From an uncultured bacterium (GTDB lineage Bacteria; Patescibacteriota; Minisyncoccia; Phycocordibacterales; Phycocordibacteraceae): a stretch of DNA of 21,159 nt. Below are positions 13,088 to 19,154 of the stretch, one piece after another. Numbering within the stretch: the stretch's first letter is position 1; each line of letters starts with the position of its first letter. Both the position numbers and the translations under genes were made by a program. A model generated the notes under the pieces. It had not been told where the DNA came from and did no database searches. It worked only from the letters and a program-made list of their open reading frames with translations. Where the stretch lies: positions 1 to 21,159 of the forward strand of contig CALUBY010000006.1 in the NCBI GenBank assembly GCA_943914435.1. Reading direction: 5' to 3'.

Positions 13088-14731
13088 ATGGCATTGGAAG
13101 GTCACAAATATATATTCGTGCTTGGGGGAGTGATGTCGGGTGTTGGAAAAGGCGTCGCGGCATCGTCGATGGGCCTTATCCTTCAGCAGCGAGGATACGG
13201 GGTGAATCTGGTAAAAGTTGATCCGTATCTGAACGTTGACGCGGGCACGATGAACCCAACCGAGCACGGTGAAGTATTTGTACTGAACTCAGGTCTTGAG
13301 ACCGACCAAGACATGGGCAATTATGAGCGATTTTTGAATCGTGACTTAGGTCCCGAAGACTACATGACCTCTGGCATGGTGTATCAGTCGGTTATTAACC
13401 GCGAGCGTGCGCTTGAGTACGGAGGCAAGTGTATCGAAGCCATACCGCACGTGCGTGATGAGATTCTGCATCGTATTGAAGCAGCCGCAGCGCATAACGG
13501 AAGCCGTATTACCGTCATTGAAATTGGAGGAACGGTGGGAGACTTCCAGAACGCGCTCTTCATTGAAGCGGCACGCGTTATGAAGCTCAAGCATCCAGAC
13601 GATGTCACGTTTGTGATGGTGTCATACCTTCCGGTCCCCGGCACTCTTGGGGAGATGAAGACCAAGCCCACCCAAACTGCGGTGCGTGATCTTAACTCCT
13701 ATGGTGTACAGCCTGACTTCATCATTGCGCGCTCGAAGGAATCCATGGACGAGAAGCGGAAGGAGAAGCTCGCTATCTGGTGCAATGTTCGTCCCGACCG
13801 CATCATCTCGGCCCCTGATGTCGAGAGTATTTATGACGTGCCCCTCAACCTTGAGAAGGACTCAATTGGTGACGCCTTGCTTGATGCCCTCAAGCTCCCA
13901 AAGGATGTTCCGGCCGATCTTTCTGATTGGGAAGGATTTGTCTCACGCGTGAAGGGTGCAACCAAGAGCGTAAAGATTGGTATCGTTGGAAAGTATTTCG
14001 ATACCGGAGACTTCGTCCTTTCTGATGCGTATCTTTCTGTTATTGAGGCACTCAAATTCTCGGCAGCAGAGGTGGGAGTGAAGGCAGAAATAGAATGGCT
14101 GAACGCGAAGAAGTTTGAAGACGGAGCAGAGGTAGAAAGCCTTTCTGCGTATGATGGCGTTATTGTGCCTGGCGGCTTTGGTCAGACGGGTATTGAAGGA
14201 AAGATTCACGCCATTAAGTATTGCCGAGAGAATAAGATTCCGTACTTCGGTCTTTGTTACGGCATGCAGCTTATGGTTGTTGAGTATGCGCGTAACGTGC
14301 TTGGCCTTACCGGCGCAAACACCGCAGAGATTGACCCGCACGCAGAGCACGTTGTTGTTGACGTTATGCTTGAGCAGAAGGCACTCATTGCCGCGGGGAA
14401 GTATGGAGGCACCATGCGTCTTGGCCTCTACGAGGAGGTTATAAAAGACGGCACTATTGCTCGGGCTGCATACGGCGCAAGTACGGTGAAGGAGCGTCAT
14501 CGTCACCGCTATGAGATTAATCCTGAGTACGTCGCCCGCCTTGAGGAAGGAGGTCTCGTGTTCTCAGGAACCTCACCTGACGGAGTTCTCATGGAGGTCG
14601 CAGAACTTCCTACAGAGAAGCATCCGTTCTTCTTGGGCACGCAGGCACACCCTGAACTGAAGGCGCGTCCGCTCGCACCCCATCCTTTGTTCACTGCTTT
14701 CCTTAAGGCGGCGAACGAGAAGAAGGTGTAA
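13088..14731 (+). CDS. pyrG: CTP synthase
   Basis: This full-length 547-residue enzyme converts UTP to CTP with ATP and glutamine. The N-terminal synthetase domain begins KYIFVLGGVMSGVGKGVAASS, followed by KVDPYLNVDAGTMNPTEHGEVFVL and the conserved EIGGTVGD. The C-terminal class I glutamine amidotransferase has the oxyanion region VPGGFG, nucleophile Cys390 in GLCYGMQLM, and His521 and Glu523 in AHPE. HRHRYEINPEY is also conserved. The gene is free-standing with its own terminator. Start ATG 13088 matches the family N-terminus. Confidence 0.97.
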   Translation: MALEGHKYIFVLGGVMSGVGKGVAASSMGLILQQRGYGVNLVKVDPYLNVDAGTMNPTEHGEVFVLNSGLETDQDMGNYERFLNRDLGPEDYMTSGMVYQSVINRERALEYGGKCIEAIPHVRDEILHRIEAAAAHNGSRITVIEIGGTVGDFQNALFIEAARVMKLKHPDDVTFVMVSYLPVPGTLGEMKTKPTQTAVRDLNSYGVQPDFIIARSKESMDEKRKEKLAIWCNVRPDRIISAPDVESIYDVPLNLEKDSIGDALLDALKLPKDVPADLSDWEGFVSRVKGATKSVKIGIVGKYFDTGDFVLSDAYLSVIEALKFSAAEVGVKAEIEWLNAKKFEDGAEVESLSAYDGVIVPGGFGQTGIEGKIHAIKYCRENKIPYFGLCYGMQLMVVEYARNVLGLTGANTAEIDPHAEHVVVDVMLEQKALIAAGKYGGTMRLGLYEEVIKDGTIARAAYGASTVKERHRHRYEINPEYVARLEEGGLVFSGTSPDGVLMEVAELPTEKHPFFLGTQAHPELKARPLAPHPLFTAFLKAANEKKV

Positions 14732-14744
14732 GAAGATAGGAAGC

Positions 14745-14770
14745 AAGCACCCCGCGAGAGCGGGGTGCTT
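14745..14770 (+). terminator. Intrinsic terminator of pyrG
   Basis: An 11-bp stem (14745-14755 with 14760-14770) closes a GAGA tetraloop and is followed by TGCTTTATG. It begins 13 bp after the pyrG stop. Confidence 0.88.
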
Positions 14771-14798
14771 TGCTTTATGTATCAATGTATGTTATAGT
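14770..14798 (+). promoter_or_regulatory. Promoter of the XRE regulator
   Basis: TTGCTT (14770-14775) and TATAGT (14793-14798) are 17 bp apart, directly after the pyrG terminator. A GAGAGGAT ribosome-binding site lies 6 nt before the ATG at 14846. Confidence 0.6.
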
Positions 14799-14845
14799 AT
14801 TAACAGACTACCTTACCTGTTCATATTGTGTGAGAGAGGATTTGC

Positions 14846-15232
14846 ATGGCGTGCGATAGTATTGATTTGCATATCGGAAAAAGACTTAGGAGGCGTCGAG
14901 ATATGATCGGCGTTACCCAGAACCATGTTGCGGCGCAAGTGGGGGTCCGCTTCCAGCAAATCCAAAAGTACGAATGCGGCGACAATAGAATTTCCGCCGG
15001 ACGACTCTGGAAAATTGCACAGGCACTCGACGTGCCAGTGAGTTACTTCTACGAAGGACTCGAGAGCAATCCCTCTTCCGAGACAGCGGCGGAGGAGAAC
15101 TCTCCGTATAAGGTGTCTCATGAAGAAATGAGCTGCATGGCCGCTCTATACAAAGAGCTCGACTCTCACGCTCGGAAAAACATCCTGGAGCTGATGAAGA
15201 GCTGTGCTAAGAAAGAAACAACGTCCGACTAG
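14846..15232 (+). CDS. XRE-family (HTH_3) transcriptional regulator
   Basis: This 128-residue protein has an N-terminal Cro/C1 helix-turn-helix (residues ~8-68: IGKRLRRRRDMIGVTQNHVAAQVGVRFQQIQKYECGDNRISAGRLWKIAQALDVPVSYFYEG). A short linker and a C-terminal helix pair (~95-122) follow, perhaps for dimerisation. The FQQIQKYE and NRISAGRL stretches are strongly reminiscent of regulators common in Alphaproteobacteria, so transfer is possible, although I cannot test it. It has its own promoter and terminator; target genes are unknown. Start ATG 14846 is supported by a good Shine-Dalgarno, which few genes here have. Confidence 0.88.
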   Translation: MACDSIDLHIGKRLRRRRDMIGVTQNHVAAQVGVRFQQIQKYECGDNRISAGRLWKIAQALDVPVSYFYEGLESNPSSETAAEENSPYKVSHEEMSCMAALYKELDSHARKNILELMKSCAKKETTSD

Positions 15233-15251
15233 CTCGGACACACCTATACTC

Positions 15252-15285
15252 AGGCCGACGAGCAATCGTCGGCCTTCTCTTTTTG
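15252..15285 (+). terminator. Intrinsic terminator of the XRE gene
   Basis: A perfect 10-bp stem (15252-15261 with 15266-15275) closes a GCAA tetraloop and is followed by TCTCTTTTTG. It is 20 bp past the stop codon. Confidence 0.9.
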
Positions 15286-15358
15286 CTATCCCAAGCACCC
15301 AGACCCATTCTTCGTGGAAAGCGTATACTTATCCCATACTCCTCAGAATATTTAGTGT

Positions 15359-15787
15359 ATGGACGTAGTAATTAATTATTGGGCAGTACTTACGAGCGCC
15401 GTTGCCGCTATTGTGCTCGGGGCTCTCTGGTACGGACCATTCTTCGGAAAGCAATGGATGCGCATTATTGGCATTACCATGACAGGGGAGATGACGAACG
15501 CAGCACGACGCTCTATGGTTCGTTCGTACGCCATACAGACCGTTACCGTGCTCGTCATGGCATTTGTCATGGCACATGTGCTCTTCTTTGTGAGTGAAAT
15601 CTTCGGGGTAGAAGGGGTCTTTGGAGGCATAACCGCAGCCATTTGGATTTGGCTTGGCTTTGTTGCACCCGTCACCATCGGCTCCGTGCTCTGGGAAAAC
15701 CGCCCCTGGCGCTACTGGTTCATCACGGCCGGATACTATCTCATCACCCTCTCTATGATGGGGGTTATATTCGCGGTTTGGCAGTAG
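15359..15787 (+). CDS. DUF1761-like small membrane protein
   Basis: This 142-residue protein has four membrane helices (about 6-26, 57-79, 86-108 and 117-139). DUF1761 hallmarks are WYGPFFGKQWMRIIG after helix 1 and AAIWIWLGFVAP in helix 3, followed by NRPWRYWFITAGYYLI. The family's function is unknown. A TATACT at 15324-15329 could be its -10. The next feature downstream is the tRNA-Gln promoter, which begins 3 bp after the stop. Confidence 0.8.
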   Translation: MDVVINYWAVLTSAVAAIVLGALWYGPFFGKQWMRIIGITMTGEMTNAARRSMVRSYAIQTVTVLVMAFVMAHVLFFVSEIFGVEGVFGGITAAIWIWLGFVAPVTIGSVLWENRPWRYWFITAGYYLITLSMMGVIFAVWQ

Positions 15788-15789
15788 CA

Positions 15790-15818
15790 TTGAAATAGAG
15801 CCCGGTTTTAGGTATTGT
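15790..15818 (+). promoter_or_regulatory. Promoter of tRNA-Gln
   Basis: TTGAAA (15790-15795) and TATTGT (15813-15818) are 17 bp apart. Transcription would start near 15825, giving a ~30-nt 5' leader. Confidence 0.6.
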
Positions 15819-15829
15819 GTTCAGACCAA

Positions 15830-15847
15830 GAGCGGTTTCGACCGCTC
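15830..15847 (+). other. Hairpin in the 5' leader of pre-tRNA-Gln
   Basis: GAGCGGT and ACCGCTC form a perfect 7-bp stem with a TTCG tetraloop, 7 nt before the mature tRNA 5' end. There is no T-run, so it is more likely a leader structure than a terminator. Confidence 0.5.
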
Positions 15848-15854
15848 GCGGTAT

Positions 15855-15928
15855 TGCGGGATCGTCTAATGGTAGGACTGCGGTTTCTGGTACCGTATAT
15901 CTAGGTTCGAGTCCTAGTCCCGCAGCCA
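15855..15928 (+). tRNA. tRNA-Gln (anticodon CTG), CCA encoded
   Basis: Acceptor strands TGCGGGA/TCCCGCA pair perfectly. The D-arm is GTCT...GGAC, the anticodon stem GCGGT/ACCGT closes TTCTGGT with anticodon CTG (codon CAG), and the T-arm CTAGG/CCTAG closes TTCGAGT. The discriminator is G and CCA is encoded, unlike the two tRNA-Thr genes in this window. Two further copies of its T-loop sequence follow at 15992 and 16058. Confidence 0.92.
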
Positions 15929-16083
15929 ACTCGTGCTAGGTTATCGCGCTCGAGACGCGTCGATAAACAAAGGGTATTTTGGAGACTCAAATTCGAGTCC
16001 TAGACAGGTGCCGACCAACCAAAGTTAGAACTTCAGTAAATAAAGTCTAGATTTTGGTTCGAGTCCTAAAGCCATCGCATTAG

Positions 16084-16120
16084 TTTTGGCCTAAAACCTA
16101 AAAAAATGAGGAGGCCAAAA
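16084..16120. repeat. 9-bp inverted repeat before the metal/thiol gene block
   Basis: TTTTGGCCT (16084-16092) and AGGCCAAAA (16112-16120) are exact inverted repeats separated by 19 bp of A-rich sequence. There is no T-run after it, so it is more likely an operator or recombination-related site than a terminator. Confidence 0.5.
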
Positions 16121-16127
16121 ACAGGTG

Positions 16128-16133
16128 TACAAT
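16128..16133 (+). promoter_or_regulatory. -10 box of the metal/thiol block (leaderless type)
   Basis: TACAAT ends 7 nt before the ATG at 16141, implying transcription starts at the start codon. It lies within the small palindrome GTGTA-CAA-TACAC (16125-16137), a possible operator. Confidence 0.4.
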
Positions 16134-16140
16134 ACACAAG

Positions 16141-16509
16141 ATGGTTTGGTGGAAGATCAGTTTTGCATACTTATTCTCAATAGCACTGCTGCTAGTCGTA
16201 GTCGTCGGTCCTTCCATTCTCCTTAAAACAACCGTTGTAGCGGGTTCAGACTGTTTCTTCGGCTCACATAAGGAATCGCTGTGTGATATGTCGCCGTTAG
16301 ACCACTTAGAGCACTGGCAAAGTACGTTTGCGGCTACGGTTGTGAAGGCAATTACCTTACTTGGTCTTGCGGTAGTTGCGCTTTTTGTAATTCATAAGTT
16401 TGTATGCGCACAGCGAACGTACCGATATATCCGTCTTCATTCTCCGCCTCAGTCAACTCTGTTTCAAGAATTATTTGCTGGGGGACTTCTGAATTCAAAG
16501 GCGTACTAG
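16141..16509 (+). CDS. Small two-helix membrane protein of unknown function
   Basis: I do not recognise a family. The 122-residue product has a hydrophobic helix at ~8-28, an extracellular loop (~33-60) with two cysteines (GSDCFFGSHKESLCD), a second helix at ~67-86, and a basic cytosolic tail ending FQELFAGGLLNSKAY. The loop cysteines could be oxidised by the Dsb-like enzymes encoded downstream; this is inference. It opens a co-directional block of seven genes, with a -10 box 7 nt upstream suggesting a leaderless transcript. The next gene begins 44 bp later. Confidence 0.65.
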   Translation: MVWWKISFAYLFSIALLLVVVVGPSILLKTTVVAGSDCFFGSHKESLCDMSPLDHLEHWQSTFAATVVKAITLLGLAVVALFVIHKFVCAQRTYRYIRLHSPPQSTLFQELFAGGLLNSKAY

Positions 16510-16553
16510 ACCAAGACAACTTCGGTTTGTCTTACTAGCGTTATCTGAATTCT

Positions 16554-16916
16554 ATGAAAAAACCTATTCTTCTCGTGCTAGCCTCCTTAATCGTTGGGGC
16601 AGGTATCGGATACATCACTCGCGGGGGAATCGATCTTCCAAAAAGTTCTGGCGCACAGGGCATGAACTCTATGCAGCACGGAACAACAACGGACACTATG
16701 GTTACCGAGCTTTCTGAGCTCTCAGGCAGCAGCCGAGATGCAGAGTACCTGGAAAGCATGATCGTGCACCACCAGTCCGCCGTAACAATGTCACAACTTC
16801 TTCTTGAGACGACTCGTCGTCCAGAACTAAAGCAGCTTGCTGAGAACATTATCGCCACGCAGAACACCGAGATCACTCAGATGCGGGGGTTCCTTAGCCA
16901 GTGGTACGGCCGCTAA
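16554..16916 (+). CDS. DUF305-domain protein, membrane-anchored
   Basis: This 120-residue protein has an N-terminal membrane/signal helix (~4-22, PILLVLASLIVGAGIGYI) with no lipobox, a linker rich in Met and Ser (GMNSMQHG), and a DUF305 four-helix segment (~50-120). Its signature is MIVHHQSAVTMSQLL followed by ENIIATQNTEITQMRGFL. DUF305 proteins are exported ferritin-like helical proteins often near metal-resistance genes; at least one member (CopM) binds copper. The His-His pair and Met residues are candidate ligands. It lies 12 bp before a DsbA-like gene. Confidence 0.85.
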   Translation: MKKPILLVLASLIVGAGIGYITRGGIDLPKSSGAQGMNSMQHGTTTDTMVTELSELSGSSRDAEYLESMIVHHQSAVTMSQLLLETTRRPELKQLAENIIATQNTEITQMRGFLSQWYGR

Positions 16917-16928
16917 CTAATACTGATT

Positions 16929-17633
16929 ATGGAAAAGAAATTTGAGAAGTTCGCAACCCCCCTATCAGTAGTCCTCGGTGCGATATTTATTGCAGGAGCT
17001 ATTTACTGGGGAGGCGCAAAGGCACCAGCGGTTCCAAACGGAGCAGGTGAACTCGATGAAAAAGCTATACAGCTAGCACTTGAGAACGTAGCGCCAGTAA
17101 CGTCAGAGGATCATGTTCGCGGTAATCCGAACGCGGAGGCAACTATCATCGAGTATGCCGATACGGAGTGCCCGTTCTGCAAGCAGTTCCACGAGACGAT
17201 GAAGCGGGTAGTGGACACCAATCAGGATGTTGCATGGGTATACCGACATTTCCCGCTCGATCAGCTGCACGCTAAAGCAAGAAGCGAAGCGGTTGCTCTT
17301 GAATGCGCCAACGAGGTCGGAGGAAACGATGCGTTCTGGAAGTATGCCGACCGGCTCTATGAGGTAACTCCATCGAATGATGGTCTTGAAGCAACAGAAC
17401 TTCCAAAGATAGCTGCATACGTTGGTCTGGATACGCAGGCGTTCGCTTCGTGTCAGCAGAGCGGCCGTTACGATGCTCATATAGAAGCGGAGGCGCAGAA
17501 CGCTATCGCAACTGGAGGGCAGGGAACTCCTTGGAGCGTCGTTGTCACGAAAGATGGTAAGAAGTATCCCCTCTCAGGGGGTCAGCCGTATGAGGCAGTG
17601 CAGCAGCTTATTGAGACAGCATTAAAGAACTAA
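16929..17633 (+). CDS. DsbA-like thiol:disulfide oxidoreductase, membrane-anchored
   Basis: This 234-residue protein has an N-terminal anchor helix (~12-28) and a thioredoxin-fold domain with an inserted helical region (Thioredoxin_4/DsbA type). The active site is CPFC (Cys81, Cys84) in YADTECPFCKQFHETM. The cis-proline loop reads GTPWSVV near residue 197. It would introduce or handle disulfides in exported proteins and be reoxidised by the DsbB-like protein encoded two genes downstream. The start ATG 16929 is 12 bp after the DUF305 stop. Confidence 0.9.
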   Translation: MEKKFEKFATPLSVVLGAIFIAGAIYWGGAKAPAVPNGAGELDEKAIQLALENVAPVTSEDHVRGNPNAEATIIEYADTECPFCKQFHETMKRVVDTNQDVAWVYRHFPLDQLHAKARSEAVALECANEVGGNDAFWKYADRLYEVTPSNDGLEATELPKIAAYVGLDTQAFASCQQSGRYDAHIEAEAQNAIATGGQGTPWSVVVTKDGKKYPLSGGQPYEAVQQLIETALKN

Positions 17634-17646
17634 ACTCACCACACCT

Positions 17647-17916
17647 ATGAAATGTCCCATTGATCAGAGCGTGCTTCAGATAACGGACCGCCAGGGAGTC
17701 GAGATTGATTACTGCCCGTCATGTCGTGGCGTATGGCTCGACCGTGGCGAACTCGATAAGATTATTGATCGTATTGATAGCGGTGCTGTACCGCAGCAGC
17801 CAGAACCTTCCCGCGCAACTCGCCAGGAGTATAGTAATGACAGTCATCAGTACGGTCAGGGAGGGTATAAGAAGCGACGTAAGGAGGGTTTGCTCGGAGA
17901 ATTGTTTGACTTCTAG
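17647..17916 (+). CDS. zf-TFIIB-type zinc-ribbon protein
   Basis: This 89-residue protein has an N-terminal TFIIB-like zinc ribbon: MKCPIDQSVL, then IDYCPSCRGVWLDRGELDKII. The first pair is C-P-I-D, with Asp in place of the second Cys; the second pair is CPSC. A low-complexity, Gln/Ser/Tyr/Gly-rich linker (~45-75) leads to a basic patch and the tail GLLGELFDF. The function is not established. It sits in the middle of an oxidative-folding gene run (13 bp after dsbA-like, 5 bp before dsbB-like), so a cytosolic metal or redox accessory role is possible. Confidence 0.85.
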   Translation: MKCPIDQSVLQITDRQGVEIDYCPSCRGVWLDRGELDKIIDRIDSGAVPQQPEPSRATRQEYSNDSHQYGQGGYKKRRKEGLLGELFDF

Positions 17917-17921
17917 TAGGT

Positions 17922-18497
17922 ATGGACATCGAACTCTATTCAACATTGGTAACGACAGGATTGTTCTTACTCACTGCGGGCTTGGTGGGGTGTTTGGCGT
18001 TATACGCACTCGTCCCTGCATTCAAAGAGCATGTTAATCGGCATACATACCGCCAACTCTACGGAGCGATAGCAGCAATCGTTGCCGCATCCATCCTTGG
18101 CGCACTGGTGTACCAAGTTTTGTATGCAACTCCCGTGTGCGAACTATGCTGGTGGCAGCGTATCTTCCTGTTCCCGATAGCGATAGTGGCTTTGGTTGCT
18201 GCTTGGTATCGGACTAAAGAGGCTCATGTGACTGTCAGCGTACTTGCCCTCATCGGACTCTTATACGCTGTCTATCACTACTATCTGCACTTCCAAGGAC
18301 TCGTGCTTGGAAATCCGCTTGCGGTACCGTGCTCATCCGGAGGTTTGCTTCCGGCATGTGGCGACTCGCCGATACTTACGTTCGGATTCGTTACGATTCC
18401 GTTCATGGGAATCCTTGTCTTTATCAATCTGCTTATTCTCGCGTTCTTCGTGCACCAGAAGGTACGCAGTGAGGGTGTGATCGGAGTAAGTAACTAG
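17922..18497 (+). CDS. DsbB/BdbC-like quinone:thiol oxidoreductase
   Basis: This 191-residue protein has about five membrane helices. The first redox pair is CELC (Cys73, Cys76) in TPVCELCWWQRIFLFPIAI, the DsbB/BdbC signature with the quinone-binding arginine in WWQR. The second pair is Cys137 and Cys146 (PCSSGGLLPACG) in the following extracellular loop. One extra N-terminal helix (~7-30) precedes the usual four. It would reoxidise the two DsbA-like proteins encoded on either side and pass electrons to quinone. It starts 5 bp after the zinc-ribbon gene and ends 8 bp before the second DsbA-like gene. Confidence 0.92.
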   Translation: MDIELYSTLVTTGLFLLTAGLVGCLALYALVPAFKEHVNRHTYRQLYGAIAAIVAASILGALVYQVLYATPVCELCWWQRIFLFPIAIVALVAAWYRTKEAHVTVSVLALIGLLYAVYHYYLHFQGLVLGNPLAVPCSSGGLLPACGDSPILTFGFVTIPFMGILVFINLLILAFFVHQKVRSEGVIGVSN

Positions 18498-18505
18498 CGA
18501 CTGAT

Positions 18506-19150
18506 ATGAAATTAAATTCTAATGTTGGGGTAATAATCGGAATCGTTGTCCTATGTGCAGGACTGCTATTCATCGCGTCTTTCGCGCGTGCGCCGGAGCC
18601 GGCAACCCCATTTCCAGCGGTTCGAGCAGATGATCATGTAAAGGGTGCGACTTCAAGCCCTGTGGTGCTCGTCGAATATCTTGATTTCGAATGCGAAGCG
18701 TGTGGCGCGTACTATCCCATCGTAAAGCAGATGGAAGAGGAGTTCGGCGACCGAGTAACGTTCGTAGCTCGCTATTTCCCGCTACCTGGTCATAAGAATG
18801 GACTTCCTGCGGCACTTGCCGTCGAAGCCGCGAGTCGTCAGGGAAAGTTCTGGGAGATGCACAACCTCATGTTTGATCGTCAGAAGGACTGGGGTGAGAA
18901 GCAGGTAGAAACACCAGAAGTATTCGAGGGGTTCGCACTAGAACTTGGTCTCAACATGGAACAGTTCAAGGCAGACGTAGCCTCAGAAGAGGTGCTGGCG
19001 AGAGTGATGCGTGACATGGAGGAAGGCAGGCAGGCTGGTGCTAACTCAACGCCTACCTTTTTCTTGAACGGTATGAAGATCCAGAACCCGCAGTCACCCG
19101 AGGCATTCCGAGCCTTGCTTCAGTCGCAGGTAGATAAGGCGGGCTCTTAA
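18506..19150 (+). CDS. Second DsbA-like thiol:disulfide oxidoreductase, membrane-anchored
   Basis: This 214-residue protein has an N-terminal anchor helix (~7-27), then DDHVKGATSSPVVLVEYLDFECEACGAYYP with active-site CEAC (Cys63, Cys66). The cis-proline loop reads NSTPTFFLNG near residue 180. The dipeptide between the cysteines (EA rather than PF) differs from the first paralogue, so redox potential and clients probably differ. It directly follows the DsbB-like gene, the common BdbD/BdbC pairing. The metal ATPase begins 4 bp later. Confidence 0.9.
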   Translation: MKLNSNVGVIIGIVVLCAGLLFIASFARAPEPATPFPAVRADDHVKGATSSPVVLVEYLDFECEACGAYYPIVKQMEEEFGDRVTFVARYFPLPGHKNGLPAALAVEAASRQGKFWEMHNLMFDRQKDWGEKQVETPEVFEGFALELGLNMEQFKADVASEEVLARVMRDMEEGRQAGANSTPTFFLNGMKIQNPQSPEAFRALLQSQVDKAGS

Positions 19151-19154
19151 AAGT

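Larger units (their letters stand above)
15929..16140. repeat. tRNA-Gln 3' repeats: candidate attachment-site remnants
   Basis: This 212-bp stretch has no gene. It holds two partial copies of the tRNA-Gln T-arm: TTCGAGTCCTAG at 15992-16003 (12 of 12 identical to 15906-15917) and GGTTCGAGTCCTA at 16056-16068 (13 of 13), the latter followed by AAAGCCA. Neither copy has a matching acceptor arm or a pairable T-stem, so they are not functional tRNAs. Repeated tRNA 3' ends are the usual footprint of tyrosine-recombinase integration. No integrase is present in the window. GGTTCGA-TCC is also a generic tRNA motif, so remnants of other tRNAs are an alternative. Confidence 0.5.

Noticed and set aside
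13943..14506. Long 187-codon minus-strand frame inside pyrG
   Set aside because: It lies wholly within the amidotransferase part of a full-length CTP synthase; codon structure explains it and there is no promoter or ribosome-binding site.
16020..16074. Possible second tRNA ending at GCCA (16071-16074)
   Set aside because: The T-stem has a mismatch, there is no 3' acceptor strand and no upstream D or anticodon arm, so it is at most a fragment.
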